64,000 nucleotides of DNA from Acanthaster planci (lineage: Eukaryota > Echinodermata > Asteroidea > Valvatida > Acanthasteridae), in contig NW_019091576.1 in the NCBI RefSeq assembly GCF_001949145.1, forward strand, positions 169,100 to 233,099, read 5' to 3'. Positions 26,739 to 37,467 of the stretch are shown one piece after another (position 1 is the first letter of the stretch; each line of letters starts with the position of its first letter). The notes beneath the pieces are model-generated. The model was given only the letters and a program-made list of their open reading frames with translations, made no database searches and was not told the origin of the DNA. The position numbers and the translations under genes are program-made.

Positions 26739-27580
26739 CTACTTATTACCGTACACATTTCGAAGCATTTCAAAATAGCGAATGACATTTTTCAGACCAA
26801 ACAAGTAATTCTCATCAGTTCTGTCAGCCTCAACTACGTGGGTGAAATCAATCATTTTTACAAGAGCCAATTTACTTTCAGACTCTTTTTCCTCTTCTAT
26901 CTGATTGGTGGCTGCACTGGCTGCTTCTTCTGACGGTAGAGTGTCTGTGTTAGCTTTCAATGGCAGCTCCTCCTCCTGTTTGAGGGGTGATGGCAAATCA
27001 AATTGTGAGTTTGATTGACTCAAACTCCCCTGCCTTTCTCTCATCTGAGACACTGTAAGCCTACCATTTATGTCAAGTAGTCGGGGCTCTGTTTGAACTC
27101 CATTGTTGTCTCCCCACTCAACACCATTACTGAGTCCCCCTTCTACTGGGCCTGCACCACCCCTGCCCCCAAACTTGGCAGCTATGGACTCCTGGTAGGT
27201 TGGCAGCCGATTGATGAATCCATTCTCTACTGGAAGGTGTTCTTCCTGCTCAAGAAAAGCACTAGAATTGGAAGGAAGACCTTCTGGTGCAGATGCGGAC
27301 TGCTTGGATTTTGGACTCACTCTTTTAAGCTGGGAATAACTCACGAAGTTTGGTGGGCTGCTGCTGATACCATCATTTTCTTGGGCTGTGGGGGTTTCTA
27401 CCACAGACTGAGCAGAGGCAGGAGTCACAGCACCCTCGTAGACAAACAGCAGAGAACTGGAATAGAAGTGGAGCTGCTTCTGGTTGGTGAACCAACGCTC
27501 AATTCGCCGTATTTGCTTCAAGAACTCTGGCACAACATCAATCCTAACATCATCCACAACATTCAGATACCTAGCAAACC
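26739..27580 (-). CDS. IPMK: Inositol polyphosphate multikinase, last coding exon
   Basis: Last coding exon of a lipid/inositol-phosphate kinase that phosphorylates InsP3 and InsP4 to InsP5, and in animals also PIP2. The acceptor TTTTTCATAG is followed by GGTTTGCTAGG; one G from the previous exon completes the first codon (phase 1). Numbering from the GTG at 27557, a helix with QIRRIERWF and NQKQLHFY leads into SSSLLFVYEG (about 33-42), the SSLL motif of the family. An acidic, Ser/Pro/Glu-rich low-complexity linker of about 187 residues follows. Then comes VKMIDFTHV (about 233-241), the metal-binding IDF motif, and DENYLFGLKNVIRYFEML, the conserved C-terminal helix. The stop TAG is at 26739-26741. 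Odd points: the linker appears longer than in human IPMK, and the usual IDFAH reads IDFTH. The frame is intact and the gene looks functional. Confidence 0.93.
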
Positions 27581-28802
27581 CTATGAAAAAGGCAAAAGAA
27601 AAAGTCTAGATAGCAACACCCACTAAACACGTAGCAATGATGCCAACTGTTGTTCTCAACAGCAAACTTATCATCCTTTAAGGCCCTTTAGTTGAAGCCA
27701 CTTTCACTGGCTAATATTAAACATCGTTGAATGGTTCTGAATACCAAACAAAACAGTGCAGAGTGCAGTGAATCATGGCAAAGGGTCTAAACAGCGTGCC
27801 CTGAGTTAATCAAATACTACATAATGACGAACAAAAACATGTATACTCCAAACACTTATTTTTGAGGAATCTGCTGACATTACAGGCAAAAAGTAAGAAG
27901 GCGATATTTGAAGGGCTGCAGAGGGTCAAAAGTTTTTAGTACCAGAAGAAATATTTATGCTTTAACACCGCCAGTTCAAAGGGTATTAAGTCTGAATATT
28001 AGATTCCATTCATGTACTGTACATGATTTTAACACCTTAATTGATCTCAAATTCATAATTAAGGTGAATGTATTTGTCTTGTGCACAGGGCCCACTTAAT
28101 GAGCATGTAAACAGAAAACTAATATCAAACCCTATACCCTGGAAGGCAGAGGTGGTAACAAGTAAATTTTTGCAAGTCTCAGCCAAGTCACAGGTCATTT
28201 TGTCCAGTTATAAGTCAAGTCACAAGTCATTTGATCACAGGTCAGGTCAAGTCAAGTAATAAGTCAATTTTGTCCAAGAACAACTGAAGTTGCACTACAT
28301 GTATGTGTGATTCAAGCTACAGCCTAAAATTTTGGTTACAAGACTTTCCATACATGTAGTTATTCCACAATCCGCGACACAAACCACACAGGAAGGGTTT
28401 GGATATTTTGTTTGACCAGGAACGGCAACAGACTACGGTAAAAATGATAGGATATGCAATATTCATATCACTTGAGTGATGATCAGCAGAAGGTACATGT
28501 ATGCGAATAATCAACTTGTCAACATGCCTGATCTGACGATCATGAACAACGTTTTCAAACCGAAACATCAGCCAACATCATGTTTAACTTTTTTTAAAAT
28601 GGTTTGACTTGAGCACTCAAAAATAACCTTCTATAGTCTGGGGCAGTAGCCAAAAACTTGTGATGAGCGCAGATAACCAAAAAATGTGGGCCATTTTCAA
28701 TTTTGCCATGTTGCACATTGTCAGACATTGTTGCACATAGCATGGTCACGAAGTACATGTATGATATCTAGGCTCACTTTAATACTCACAAATTTGGCCA
28801 AT
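27581..28802 (-). other. IPMK intron, part downstream of DIRS element 1
   Basis: Part of the 7.0-kb intron between the exons at 34586-34667 and 26739-27580. It contains, at about 28140-28270, many repeats of AAGTCAAGTC/CACAAGTC words. These match similar words at 33150-33295 on the other side of DIRS element 1. No coding sequence was seen. Confidence 0.6.
28140..28270. repeat. CAAGTC-rich dispersed repeat, left part
   Basis: Begins near GGCAGAGGTGGTAACAAGTA and continues with TCAAGTCACAAGTC-type words. The same vocabulary reappears at 33150-33295, ending GACTTGAGTCTACAACTCTA. The two may be halves of one older repeat split by insertion of the intervening DIRS element, or independent copies. 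Confidence 0.5.
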
Positions 28803-29100
28803 TTCTCTCCAAACTCTCCCCCCACCTAGAGTGGGATGAGTCTACTACTAACTACCTACCAGATTACCAATACGTATGCATTATTTCCCGGTCCATTACT
28901 TCCATTTGCTAAATTCTCGATCAGCAGCAGTGCACCCTCACTCTCTCGACTCCCGCGAAGGTGGCAGCCATGTTCTTCCTCTTTTTCAACGCGCAAAGTG
29001 CGCCAAGGTCACGAGGGGAGGAGGGAAGGAGATTGGTAATCTGGTACGTATGCAGTAGTTGACTAGTCCCACTCTAGATGGGGGGAGAGTCTACTCCCTG
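28803..29100. repeat. Internal inverted pair at the left end of DIRS copy 1
   Basis: Bases about 28810-28870 (CACCTAGAGTGGGATGAG, then CCAGATTACC) are complementary to about 29027-29095 (GGTAATCTGG, then CCCACTCTAGATGGGG). The same arrangement, with different sequence, sits at the left end of DIRS copy 2. It may correspond to the complementary region that DIRS-type elements use to form a circular intermediate; that role is inferred. Confidence 0.6.
28865..28990. repeat. DIRS copy 1, left inverted terminal repeat
   Basis: About 125 bases (TATGCATTATTTCC..., GTCCATTACTTCCATTTGC..., CATGTTCTTCCTCTTTTTC) closely match the reverse complement of 32865-32985. The opposed orientation of the ends is the DIRS hallmark and excludes a standard LTR element. 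Confidence 0.85.
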
Positions 29101-29252
29101 CAACCTACGCAGATTACCAATACATATGCAGAGTTACACCGAACCAGAGGAGAGCGGGAAGGCGAGCGTGCACCGACAACCCTGAACCCCAGGAGGAGTC
29201 ACGTACAGCCTGCAATGAACAAAAATGACAGATTAGTAAAGGACTGCAAGAG

Positions 29253-30195
29253 CTAAGCACAAAGAACATCCCACCATTCACCATGTAATCGTCTTGAGTG
29301 CATCCACTTGCAGGGGGAGGGACAGCCATAACTGGAGCTACTGAGATTCCGTCTTGAGCATGGCCAGTCCATGAGAATGATCCCCCTGCAAAACATCACT
29401 GAGATAAATGAGGTAAATGTTGAGTGGAATTTCCAACAAGCGGCTGTACAAATGTCTGAAATCGGGACGCCTTTGAAATAAGCCCATGAGGAGGAGACGG
29501 CCCGAACATTGTGAGCACGTATATGGCATCGATGTTGATCATAAGAAGCAGTGGGCCAGTCTGAATTCGCAAACTTAATAGCAGAGACCACCCACCTGGC
29601 AATAGTGTCTCTGGAGGCTGCACGGTGAGACTTAGATGTAATGAGTAATTGAGTTACTTGCCCTCGGATGTCCTTAGTTCGGTAGAGATACCATTTGAGT
29701 GTCCAGACAGGACACCAGAGTTTGTCAGAGGTAGATGAGGCTAACGACCGGATGGATGGGATGAAGATGTCCAGTGGCTAAAATGAGGGTGTTTGGTTCT
29801 TGGTAAGAAAGCCAATCTCTGGAATTAGACGACCCCTAGAGGCTACCATCGAATATGGCCATCAGCAATGGACAGTGCTTTAATCTCGCAGCCTCGACGA
29901 ACAGTGACGATGGCTAAAAGGAAGGCCAGCTTCATACCCAAATGAAGTAGGGTAGCTTGTCCTACCGGTTCAAAAGGGGGGCTAGCCAAAAGTCAAAGGA
30001 CATCCCCCAGATTCCATGAAGGAACGAGTTGTCGGGTTGAGGGACGTTCAATAAACATGCCCTGAAGAAGATGATGGATCGCAGTGTTGTTAGAGATAGA
30101 GGATCCATCAGTAAACCTACCGTGGATAGCTGCCAAAGCCGAATGGTAGAGCCTGATTGCTGAAACAAGGAGGCCAGACTGGAAGAGATGCAAGA
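29253..30195 (-). pseudogene. DIRS copy 1 tyrosine recombinase (broken)
   Basis: Reading the minus strand from 30193, an N-terminal SAM-like region includes SAIRLYHSALAAIHGRF and DGSSISNNTAIHHLLQGMF, typical of DIRS recombinases. The C-terminal part (about 29370-29540) has a His-x-x-Arg-like HNVRAVSSSWAYFKG and the following CTAACWKFHSTF, near the expected catalytic Tyr. The middle, with the first catalytic Arg, is disrupted by frameshifts and stops around 29600-29960. The enzyme would catalyse strand exchange of a circular cDNA; this copy cannot make an intact protein. Confidence 0.8.
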
Positions 30196-30204
30196 AGAAC
30201 TCTG

Positions 30205-31313
30205 TTACAAGGGAAAGAGTTGCTTCGGTCGGATATGCAGAATGTTGTCAACACCCGGAGTTGAAACGTCAAATGCGGCTGTCATCGATCTTTCTCGTTG
30301 ACAGCTGTCTGCCTCTGACAGCCTGCTGAAAGGATCGTTGGACAAAATCCAACACGTTAGGTGTAGGTGAAGAGGATCCAGATGGCAAGAGCCGGGTTGG
30401 AAAAGCAGGTCGTGGCATTGAGGGACCAACAGGGGAATGTCGACTAACAGCCTCACGATGCGGGGAAACCATGGCTGCCTCGGCCAGAAAGGAGCGATAA
30501 GAAGAATTCACCAATGCTCTTTCTTTATATTTGACAGGACTCTTGGGATCAACGAAATGGGGGAAAGGCATAGGCTAGGAGACCTTCCCATGAGATGCAT
30601 AGAGTGTTGGTCGCCCAGCCTGGGGATGCAGAAATTGAGTACAGAATGTTGGGAGTTGAGCATTCAGATGAGAGGCAAAAAAGTTCACGAGCAGTCTGTC
30701 AGTTGCTTGAAAAAGAACACGAACCACCTCTGGTTGAGGAGTCCATTCTGTTGGACAAACCTTGCCCTGAGAGAGAGCATCGGCCAGATTGTTCTGTAAC
30801 CCGGGAATGTGCTCAGCAAGTACCAGGACAGAGTGACGAATGGATCACTGAAGTACATCCCCGGCCAGCAAGCAAAGGGTAGGCAAGCAAGTGTCCCCTT
30901 GACGATTGATGTTGGTGACAGATGTAGCATTGTCTGATTGAACTAGAACTGTCTTGTTTGTCAGGAGCGGCAGGAAGTGACATAGAGCATTGAAGATTGC
31001 ATGCAGCTGGAGAACATTTATGTGAGAGTCCTGCATGGCTGGTTCCCATTGGCCGGAAATCTGATACGGTGGCAGACGAGTTGTAAGAGCGCAAACCGTA
31101 GCAGTGATCGAAATAGCCTTCACTCTTGATCGACCTAGGATTAACCAGTTGTCCAGGTACTGAAACATGAGGACATTGGAACAACGAAGATAAGCCCGCA
31201 CCGCTTGCACCACTCTGGTGAACGCTCTCTGTGCGGTGGAAAGCCCCAACGGGAGAGCGCGGAACGTACATAGCGTGTCTGTTCCCAAGCAGGTTACAAC
31301 GGTTGATGAGCAT
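30205..31313 (-). pseudogene. DIRS copy 1 reverse transcriptase / RNase H (broken)
   Basis: The best frame (31288-30845 minus) contains FRALPLGLSTAQRAFT, then FQYLDNWLI, the RT active-site box where YLDDWL is expected, so one catalytic Asp is Asn. Next come INVLQLHAIFNALCHFL and VLVQSDNATSVTNINRQG, the RNase H core. A second frame continues with HIPGLQNNLADALS. The RT/RH C-terminal tail (RLLVDIPLLVPQCHDLLFQP, HLTCWILSNDPF) lies at 30205-30456. The RT fingers and first palm motifs that should precede are absent. At least two frameshifts separate the parts. Confidence 0.85.
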
Positions 31314-31472
31314 GCCTAGGAGGCCCAGCAGGACGGCGCATTAGAGGAGGGAAACTCTGGGAAGAGGGGGGAAGATGAGGACTCTCCCGGTAGACGACAC
31401 TTAAATGTAGGGCGCCCCCCGTCGTCAGACGGTGCATGTGTAGGCAGCCCCAGAACTTGAGTCATTTCTTGC

Positions 31473-32348
31473 TCACCAAAAGTGGCTCATCGTCATCTGG
31501 AGATTGACTAGAACCAGAAATATATGAGGAAAACTCAGGGCCGGAGGCAAAACCCACTGTACGGCTATCATCCATCGTGGGTTGAGAGGGCCCCGTGTCA
31601 CAAAAGTTCTGAAATATATATTAGCAGTGGGCAGGGTCAGATTAGCTCCAGCCTGAAGGCCCGGCGGATGGACTGAGTGGGCAGAGATGTGGAGTAAGCC
31701 CGCAGGCAAGCGGTATGATAGCAGGGAAAACCAACCAATGCCACGAACGCTTGCGGAACCCTGCAGTATGGCGTTGGCGGACTGGACAGCAAGCTGAGCT
31801 TGTGGCAGCTCAAAAGCTGATACGGCTACGAGTCACCCAATAGCACTCCCGTGGGCAGACTCCGCCATGCCCGAGACGGCCAGTAGTGGGGCGTAGATGG
31901 GCCGGTAGGTTGCTGGGAGCTAGAAGACGGCCCGCTTCCTAGGGGGTGCGTGGACGGGGCCCGTGGGCGTGCAGCTAATCGACCAGATGTATCATCCCGA
32001 ACGTGGGGACCGGCTGACAGACTGCTGTGAGTCACGAAGTAACTGGAAGAACCAACTTGCAATGTGGGTGTAGTACCCCGAACCCACCGAAAGGAAGGAA
32101 ACAGTAAAACTACGCACTGTCCTACATGTATTTCCTAGGTTGGCAAGGACCGAAACCACCACACAACTGTTCTTACCAACCAAGCGATCCCGGGCCCGCG
32201 AACAGGCAAATGCTGTACTTGGAGTGGGGTTAGAAGCACAACTCTGAGAATTTCCCTCTCTAGACCTTAATCTAATGCACAAAAAAGGAGAGCAAAGCCA
32301 AAGAAAAACGCCAAAAAATTCAGCAAAAACCAGCTGAAATAAGAACAA
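31473..32348 (-). pseudogene. DIRS copy 1 gag-like/5' region remnants
   Basis: Minus-strand frames at 31826-32062 (Pro/Ser/Arg-rich) and 31473-31709 occupy the place of the DIRS gag ORF, upstream of the RT on the same strand. The composition is consistent with a nucleic-acid-binding capsid-like protein, but there is no diagnostic motif. The assignment rests on position. Confidence 0.4.
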
Positions 32349-32429
32349 AGAATCTCAGAATAACGAGACAACCGCTTTCAAGATATTCTTTTTTTTTTTA
32401 AGGATAAGCAAAATGTACATGAAGCCACA

Positions 32430-32985
32430 ACTGTAGGCAAAACATGGCGGCCGCCTTCGTGGGAGTCGAAAGAGTGAGTGCCCACTGCTGGTGATCAATA
32501 TGTAAATACAAACAAGAAATAACAAGCAGAATAAATAGACAAACAAAAAAAGAATTTTATTCTGAATCAAGAAATGTATACAAGAATAAACAGTGCCACC
32601 TAGGCGAAGTCTGGAAGAAGGTTAACAAAAACTAGGTAAAACAAAAAACAGCCTGTCACCTAGCACAAGGCTGAAAGGAGCAGCAAAAATACAAATAAAT
32701 ACAGGGGGAAAAGGAACCGTCTTACCGTTCACAAGAATGAGAATGGACAGACAAACAAAGTGATTGAGAAATAACACCGAAACCAAAAGGAGCGAAGGAA
32801 AAACTCTCGAAATTTTCAAAGCCGGACATAAACACGTCCGATAGTAATGGCGCCAAGAAAAAGAGAAAGAACATGGCGGCCGCCTTCGTGGGAGTTGAAA
32901 GAGTGACTGCGCAATGCTGGTGATTGAGGATTTTGCAAATGGAAGTAATGGACTAGGAAATAATGCATATGCGTACATGTAGGTT
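32430..32985. repeat. DIRS copy 1 right inverted end, partly duplicated
   Basis: The block at 32865-32985 is the inverted partner of the left terminus. A second, shorter copy of the same block (ACATGGCGGCCGCCTTCGTG, then GAAAGAGTGA) lies at about 32440-32500 in the same orientation. The right end therefore carries two tandem copies of part of the terminal repeat, separated by about 370 bases. Confidence 0.75.
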
Positions 32986-33149
32986 GCAGACAGTAGACTG
33001 GAAATTTACATGATGCCCAACAGATATCTGAATATAGGTAGTTGTTATAAAAATAATCTATTAGCGTGTCTTGAAGCTATGTTACTGTACATGTACAACC
33101 ACCTAAACACAGCATTTTACATGGAGATTTTTGGCCTACCAGATTGGAT

Positions 33150-33295
33150 GTCACAAGTCTTTTTTCCAAGTCCAAGTCATGTCACAAGTCAAAAACTGAT
33201 AGTTACGTGTCGAGTCACAAAAGTAGTAACTCGAGTCCAACTCAAGTCTACATGTACATTTAAGTCAAGTGACTTGAGTCTACAACTCTACTTGA
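33150..33295. repeat. CAAGTC-rich dispersed repeat, right part
   Basis: Runs of CAAGTC/GTCACAAGTC words ending GACTTGAGTCTACAACTCTA. It shares vocabulary with 28140-28270. See that entry for the split-element interpretation. Confidence 0.5.
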
Positions 33296-34585
33296 AGGAC
33301 TCAAAATACTTGATTCATAAATGTATTTCAGGCTAACTTTGTTCACAACCACAGGATGTATCATGCACCTTTGGTCAGGATCTGCATGACAGAATGACAG
33401 TTTAGGAAAGGGCACCTAACAGTCCAAGTTCCCCCCCCATGAATAGCAATAGAGCCTGAAAATAAAAGTCACACAGCAAGCTTCTGGAACCCTTGCTCAG
33501 TCTGCCTATGGGAATTTCACATTTGGCCGTCCTGTCACGTTCAATAATTTTTTGGAAAAAAATTCCTTACTGAAATACCCCATGAAACACTCATCTTGTA
33601 ATTTTACCTTGGTCTTCCTCAAGTAATATTTTGGAAAAGTTACCTGGAGATGGGTAGAAAACGAATTTTATTACCGACCTTTCACGTCCAGCGATATTGT
33701 ACCTAGGTCTCCATGTTCATGCACATTTGTTTTCACTCGCCATGCTTTCTTGAAAACGAGATTGTACAGCCTTGCAAAGATTTACCTACCCGCAGTCGAT
33801 GGGTTCCAGATTCTGTTAAGTTGACATCATGCAGTTGTTGTCAGCAAAGGTTAGATAAAATACAAGAATCTTTTGTAAAAGTGATATTGCTTTATATTTA
33901 TTACCTTATAAATTATGAAAGTATGTAAAATGGTTTGATCTGTTTTTATTTTGGCTTTTACCCACAGACTACCATAAATTTCAAACCGTAAATGTTCATC
34001 TGCGTAGGACACTGCCACATTGTACTGTTTTGCATGTATTTTAGATTTTCGGGAGTGATGGGCCAGTTTTTGGCAGGATATTTCTCTTTTATATCAGGTA
34101 ATTTTCAATTGCTATAAATTGATATACTAGCAAATATTTTTCAAAGCCCTTTTTCCAAGTTGGATTTGTAAAGAAGAAAATGAACAAAAAATACTACAAA
34201 TTCTAAAATCTTTACACGTTATTTTTCCTATCCAAGGGTTCCAGAAGCATGCCATCAGGGGTCAACTTTCAGGCTCTATTATGTCATCTGAACAACTACA
34301 CAGCTACAACAGTACAGATTCACAATGCAATTAGCACCAACAGGTCACATGTACATGTATATTATGTATCATTTTTCAGAAAAAGTGAATCATGAAAAAA
34401 GTCCAAGTCTGCTCCTGGATGATCCCTAACAGTACTCAATTTACCCAAGATAACAACTCTACATTTCCAAATTTCCTTTTTCTATGAGACACTAATGATT
34501 TCAATTTTTATTTTATGTAATGATTCTTCCTGAAGTAAACATTGCCATTTATCAATGTTCTTATGCAGCTTAGTTTAATACTAAC
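33296..34585 (-). other. IPMK intron, upstream part
   Basis: Remaining intron sequence between the DIRS copy 1 flank and the 82-base exon. AT-rich, no coding sequence, no well-bounded repeat recognised. Confidence 0.6.
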
Positions 34586-34667
34586 CTTCAATGACATTGT
34601 CTCCTTGTAAACTACGACCGTAGAATTTATCCCGGCATTCAAACTCATCTGTGGCTGGATGGTAAAC
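34586..34667 (-). CDS. IPMK: Inositol polyphosphate multikinase, internal 82-bp exon
   Basis: A short exon between an acceptor (AATTGTCCTCAG) and a donor (GAAG/GTTAGT) on the minus strand. It encodes VYHPATDEFECRDKFYGRSL and the following QGDNVIE, which aligns by eye with the GMRVY...HYGRSL segment of animal IPMK. It starts in phase 0 after the ATG AGG codons of the previous exon, reconstituting GMRVY. It ends one base into a Gly codon completed by the last exon. Too short to stand out as an open frame; found by motif and splice phase. Confidence 0.9.
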
Positions 34668-35374
34668 CTGAGGACAATTAACAGGGTATACAATTTTTCA
34701 TTACTAATTCCGAAATAAAAATATATCATGTAATCACAAAATTATGCAACTGTTACAGATATAATCATTACACCTCCTACATGTATGTAAAGGTGCATTC
34801 TTGACAAATTAGTCAAAATCAGTCAATTGACCCCTACATATATGCGTACAGTACGTGTACTGTGACAAATCAAGTGGTAGGAATTTTTCATTGTCTGTGG
34901 CTGTTACAGCAAAAGGTGGATTAATCATGCAAGCCTTTTGTCTGCTGTTCCTTGGACTGTGACCAATCTGCAGGTGTCCCCACATGTAAGAGTCTGCTAA
35001 GAGTTATCTACTGATTAACATTCAGAGCTGTTTCTAACCAGTGGCTCTGACTGGCCGCCATGTGGGCTTAGTAAACTAGCCTGCTGCAGTTATCCTCAAG
35101 TCTGTGAGGGATGCTACCGGTATAAATTTACCACACCATAAGAAAGAGAACTCAATATTTATCAGACACCACCTCCCCCACAAATTCTGCTTGATTTAGA
35201 TTTAGAAATTATCAATTTGAGGTTGTAAATGCATAATAGGTTGGCCTATTTGAACAAGAAATTTGTTGAAAATTTGCACTTTTCCAATTTACCTCTACAC
35301 AAAATGTTAAACCCAACTCTAAAGTGCTAGCACTTCAGAATGTGTGCCATGTGCAACACACACACCAGTATCCT
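34668..35374 (-). other. IPMK intron segment before DIRS copy 2
   Basis: Intron sequence between the 82-base exon and the left end of DIRS copy 2. No coding sequence or bounded repeats seen. Confidence 0.55.
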
Positions 35375-35655
35375 CCCCCACATTAAATGTGGAACGGGTC
35401 TCTTAGTGATACTTACCCCTGCCCAGCCTACGTATGCAAATTTCCCATGTGCCTATTACAATTCGCTGAAGAGACTTGATTATGCATGCTGCCCTTTGAC
35501 CCTCCACAATGCAATGCAATCCTGCCACCATGTTCGTCCTTTTTGAAGCGGTGAAAACCACCGGAGCCAAAGTGGGGAAGGATGGGCGGGAGCGGCTGGG
35601 CAGGGGTAAGTATCACTAGGAAACCTGACCCACGCTTAATGTGGGGGAGGAGTCT
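35375..35655. repeat. DIRS copy 2 left terminus with internal inverted pair
   Basis: Bases 35375-35432 (CCCCCACATTAAATGTGG..., AGTGATACTTACCCCTGCCC) are inverted relative to 35594-35648 (GGGCAGGGGTAAGTATCACT..., TTAATGTGGGGG), about 80 percent by eye. This repeats the layout at the left end of copy 1. The outer segment to about 35490 is the inverted terminal repeat whose partner lies near 42.3 kb. Confidence 0.8.
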
Positions 35656-36351
35656 CTCTATACATATGCAGAGTGGCACCATACCCCAGAGGTGGGTCGG
35701 CGATGGGAGCGTAGTTACTAATAGAAACATAAGGTGGGCATCGCCAGAGCGAGCACTCACCAGAAGAAACCCCTAGGTTGAAGTATCCACCGTCTGGACC
35801 GGAACAGTGCTGGACATTGTCACTGTGCCATGGACTGTTTTGCTCTGCAGAACATCTTTCTGGTAGCACTCCGTGAAAGTGGAGGGAACTTTTCAGCAAG
35901 CCGACTGACAGATTTCAGCTAGAGGAACTCCTCTGAAGTATGATGAGGATGCAGAAGCGGCCCAAACGTCATGGGTCCTGACGGGAAAATGGTCATCTCA
36001 TCATGTTGTACTGGACAGTCTAAGCTTTCCAAGATAATGGCCGAGACCGTCCATCGGGCAATAGTGACCTTCGACGGCGGGTAAAAAGGGTTTCCTTGTG
36101 GTGACGAAGAGCTGGGGAATCATATTCTCGGCGCTGCTTGGTCCTGGCAAGATATCACTTGAGAGTCCGAACCGGACACCATCTCTTGTCAGAGTCGTCT
36201 CCCGGAAGTATGTCGGGAACGAATATGTCAGGAGACCAGAAGGTAGGCGTCTGGTTTTTTTGTCAGGAACCCGATGGTTGAGACAAGATGAACCCCATGT
36301 GTATAGCCAATGATTTTCCGTTTCAAAAATGGGTATTTTCCGTTTTGCCAA
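35640..36351 (-). pseudogene. DIRS copy 2 tyrosine recombinase, C-terminal part (broken)
   Basis: The minus frame 36351-36001 contains KTRRLPSGLLTYSFPTYFRE, then SSDILPGPSSAENMIPQLFV and TTRKPFLPAVEG. This resembles the segment between the catalytic Arg and His-x-x-Arg of DIRS recombinases. The minus frame 35899-35636 includes GGYFNLGVSSGECSLWRC and GYGATLHM, paralleling the FGVTLHM tail at the equivalent place in copy 1. Frameshifts separate these parts. Confidence 0.65.
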
Positions 36352-36354
36352 ATC

Positions 36355-37276
36355 CCGAATTCTGCTTCAGAATTTCAAATTTGTTTTATACCTTCGTAAG
36401 CATGAAATAGGAGAGCAAGTTTTAAACTATGCACGGAAACCATTTGTCCAACCACATCGTGCCCCCCCAAACAAAAAGACAGAAAAGAAACAAAAATAAC
36501 AACAATATTGTTTGGAAATACTCTGCAATGGTTCCAACTTTTTTATATTTCATGTAGTGAAAATTAAAAAAAAATCCAGACAATAAATACAGCACACCCC
36601 AACCCTTGTTTTCCCACTGGTGCGCGATTGTCAAAACTTACTACGATTAATCAATGGACAATTCATGTGCCACTCATGTATGAAATCAGATTACATGCAT
36701 GTAAAATGTACACGTACAGTGAAGTTACAGAGTAGTGCTTGCATGTAACAGTCACTGATCACAACATGTTAATGTTGGACACCGACTCGCCATTTTATTT
36801 GGCAGTAGTGCGACAAAAATTCAGAAAGTTAACATTAAATCTGAGCCTTAAAATGTATGATTGTGACTAAAAACTTCACTCTTTATTGAGCACTTCCGAG
36901 GGCCCATTCAGCTATGGTACACTAACCTAACTAGGTTACGTTTCATTCAAGAAATATGTAATTACTCCTCCGTTTGGCTGCCACAGTTTCATCATTTCGC
37001 CATGCGGTACTAGCCTTGTCTAAAGACGTCGATGCCAATTTACAGACTAAATTCCCAACATGTGCAAGAGTCATATGTGTAAAAACTTGTTTGCGCCTTG
37101 ATTTCATTGCTAACGTGTGAACGGCCTGTGTGTGTATACACAATGTACCATACCACGCCACTGCGCTGGGCTGGCTGCCGCTGCATGCATGGGGCTCATG
37201 CCCTCCATATAGCACAGATGACCTAATCATGGGGTGGAGTGGTGCATTTTAGCATGTTTCCAGTGCAATTCGTTCA
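36355..37276. other. Insertion within DIRS copy 2, unidentified
   Basis: Separates the two recombinase pieces of DIRS copy 2. No coding potential recognised and no inverted ends found. Contains a few ACATG words near 36.7 kb. Confidence 0.4.
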
Positions 37277-37280
37277 TTAA

Positions 37281-37467
37281 CCGGTTCACTGTGGAGGACT
37301 GCTACTACCGGACCATTGTGTGAGGATTAGTGCATACCACACATACATGTACAGTCTATTCACCATGCAGCTGCTGGTTCAATAGGGCCTGCTGCTGGAC
37401 AAAGCCCTCCATTCAGGGCATACCACAGCCCAGCAGTTGTGGTCAAAATACTCCTGCTGTGAAGGGC
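37281..37467. mobile_element. 187-bp TTAA-flanked MITE, copy B1
   Basis: Flanked by TTAA at 37277-37280 and 37468-37471. The ends are imperfect inverted repeats (CCGGTTCACTGTGGAGGA against GCCCTTCACAGCAGGAG). The body is nearly identical to 44081-44259. TTAA target duplication is used by piggyBac and Kolobok transposases, so a non-autonomous element of one of these is likely. It lies within the material interrupting DIRS copy 2. Confidence 0.7.

Larger units (their letters stand above)
28803..32985 (-). mobile_element. DIRS-like tyrosine-recombinase retrotransposon, copy 1 (decayed)
   Basis: A roughly 4.2-kb element lying in an IPMK intron in the same sense as the gene. Reading the minus strand it shows inverted end, gag-like region, partial reverse transcriptase, RNase H and tyrosine recombinase, then the opposite inverted end. 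DIRS elements use a tyrosine recombinase instead of a DDE integrase and make no target duplication, in keeping with the inverted rather than direct ends here. Many frameshifts and stops, plus loss of the N-terminal RT palm, make it inactive. The assignment rests on RT, RNase H and recombinase motifs described in the part entries. Confidence 0.85.

Noticed and set aside
27093-27626. 177-codon plus-strand frame
   Set aside because: It is the antisense shadow of the IPMK last exon; the minus frame carries the conserved motifs and splice borders.
30437-30799. 120-codon plus frame in the DIRS region
   Set aside because: Antisense shadow of the DIRS RT/RNase H tail.
28803-32985. Classical LTR retrotransposon
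   Set aside because: The ends are inverted rather than direct, and the third enzyme matches tyrosine recombinase, not a DDE integrase.
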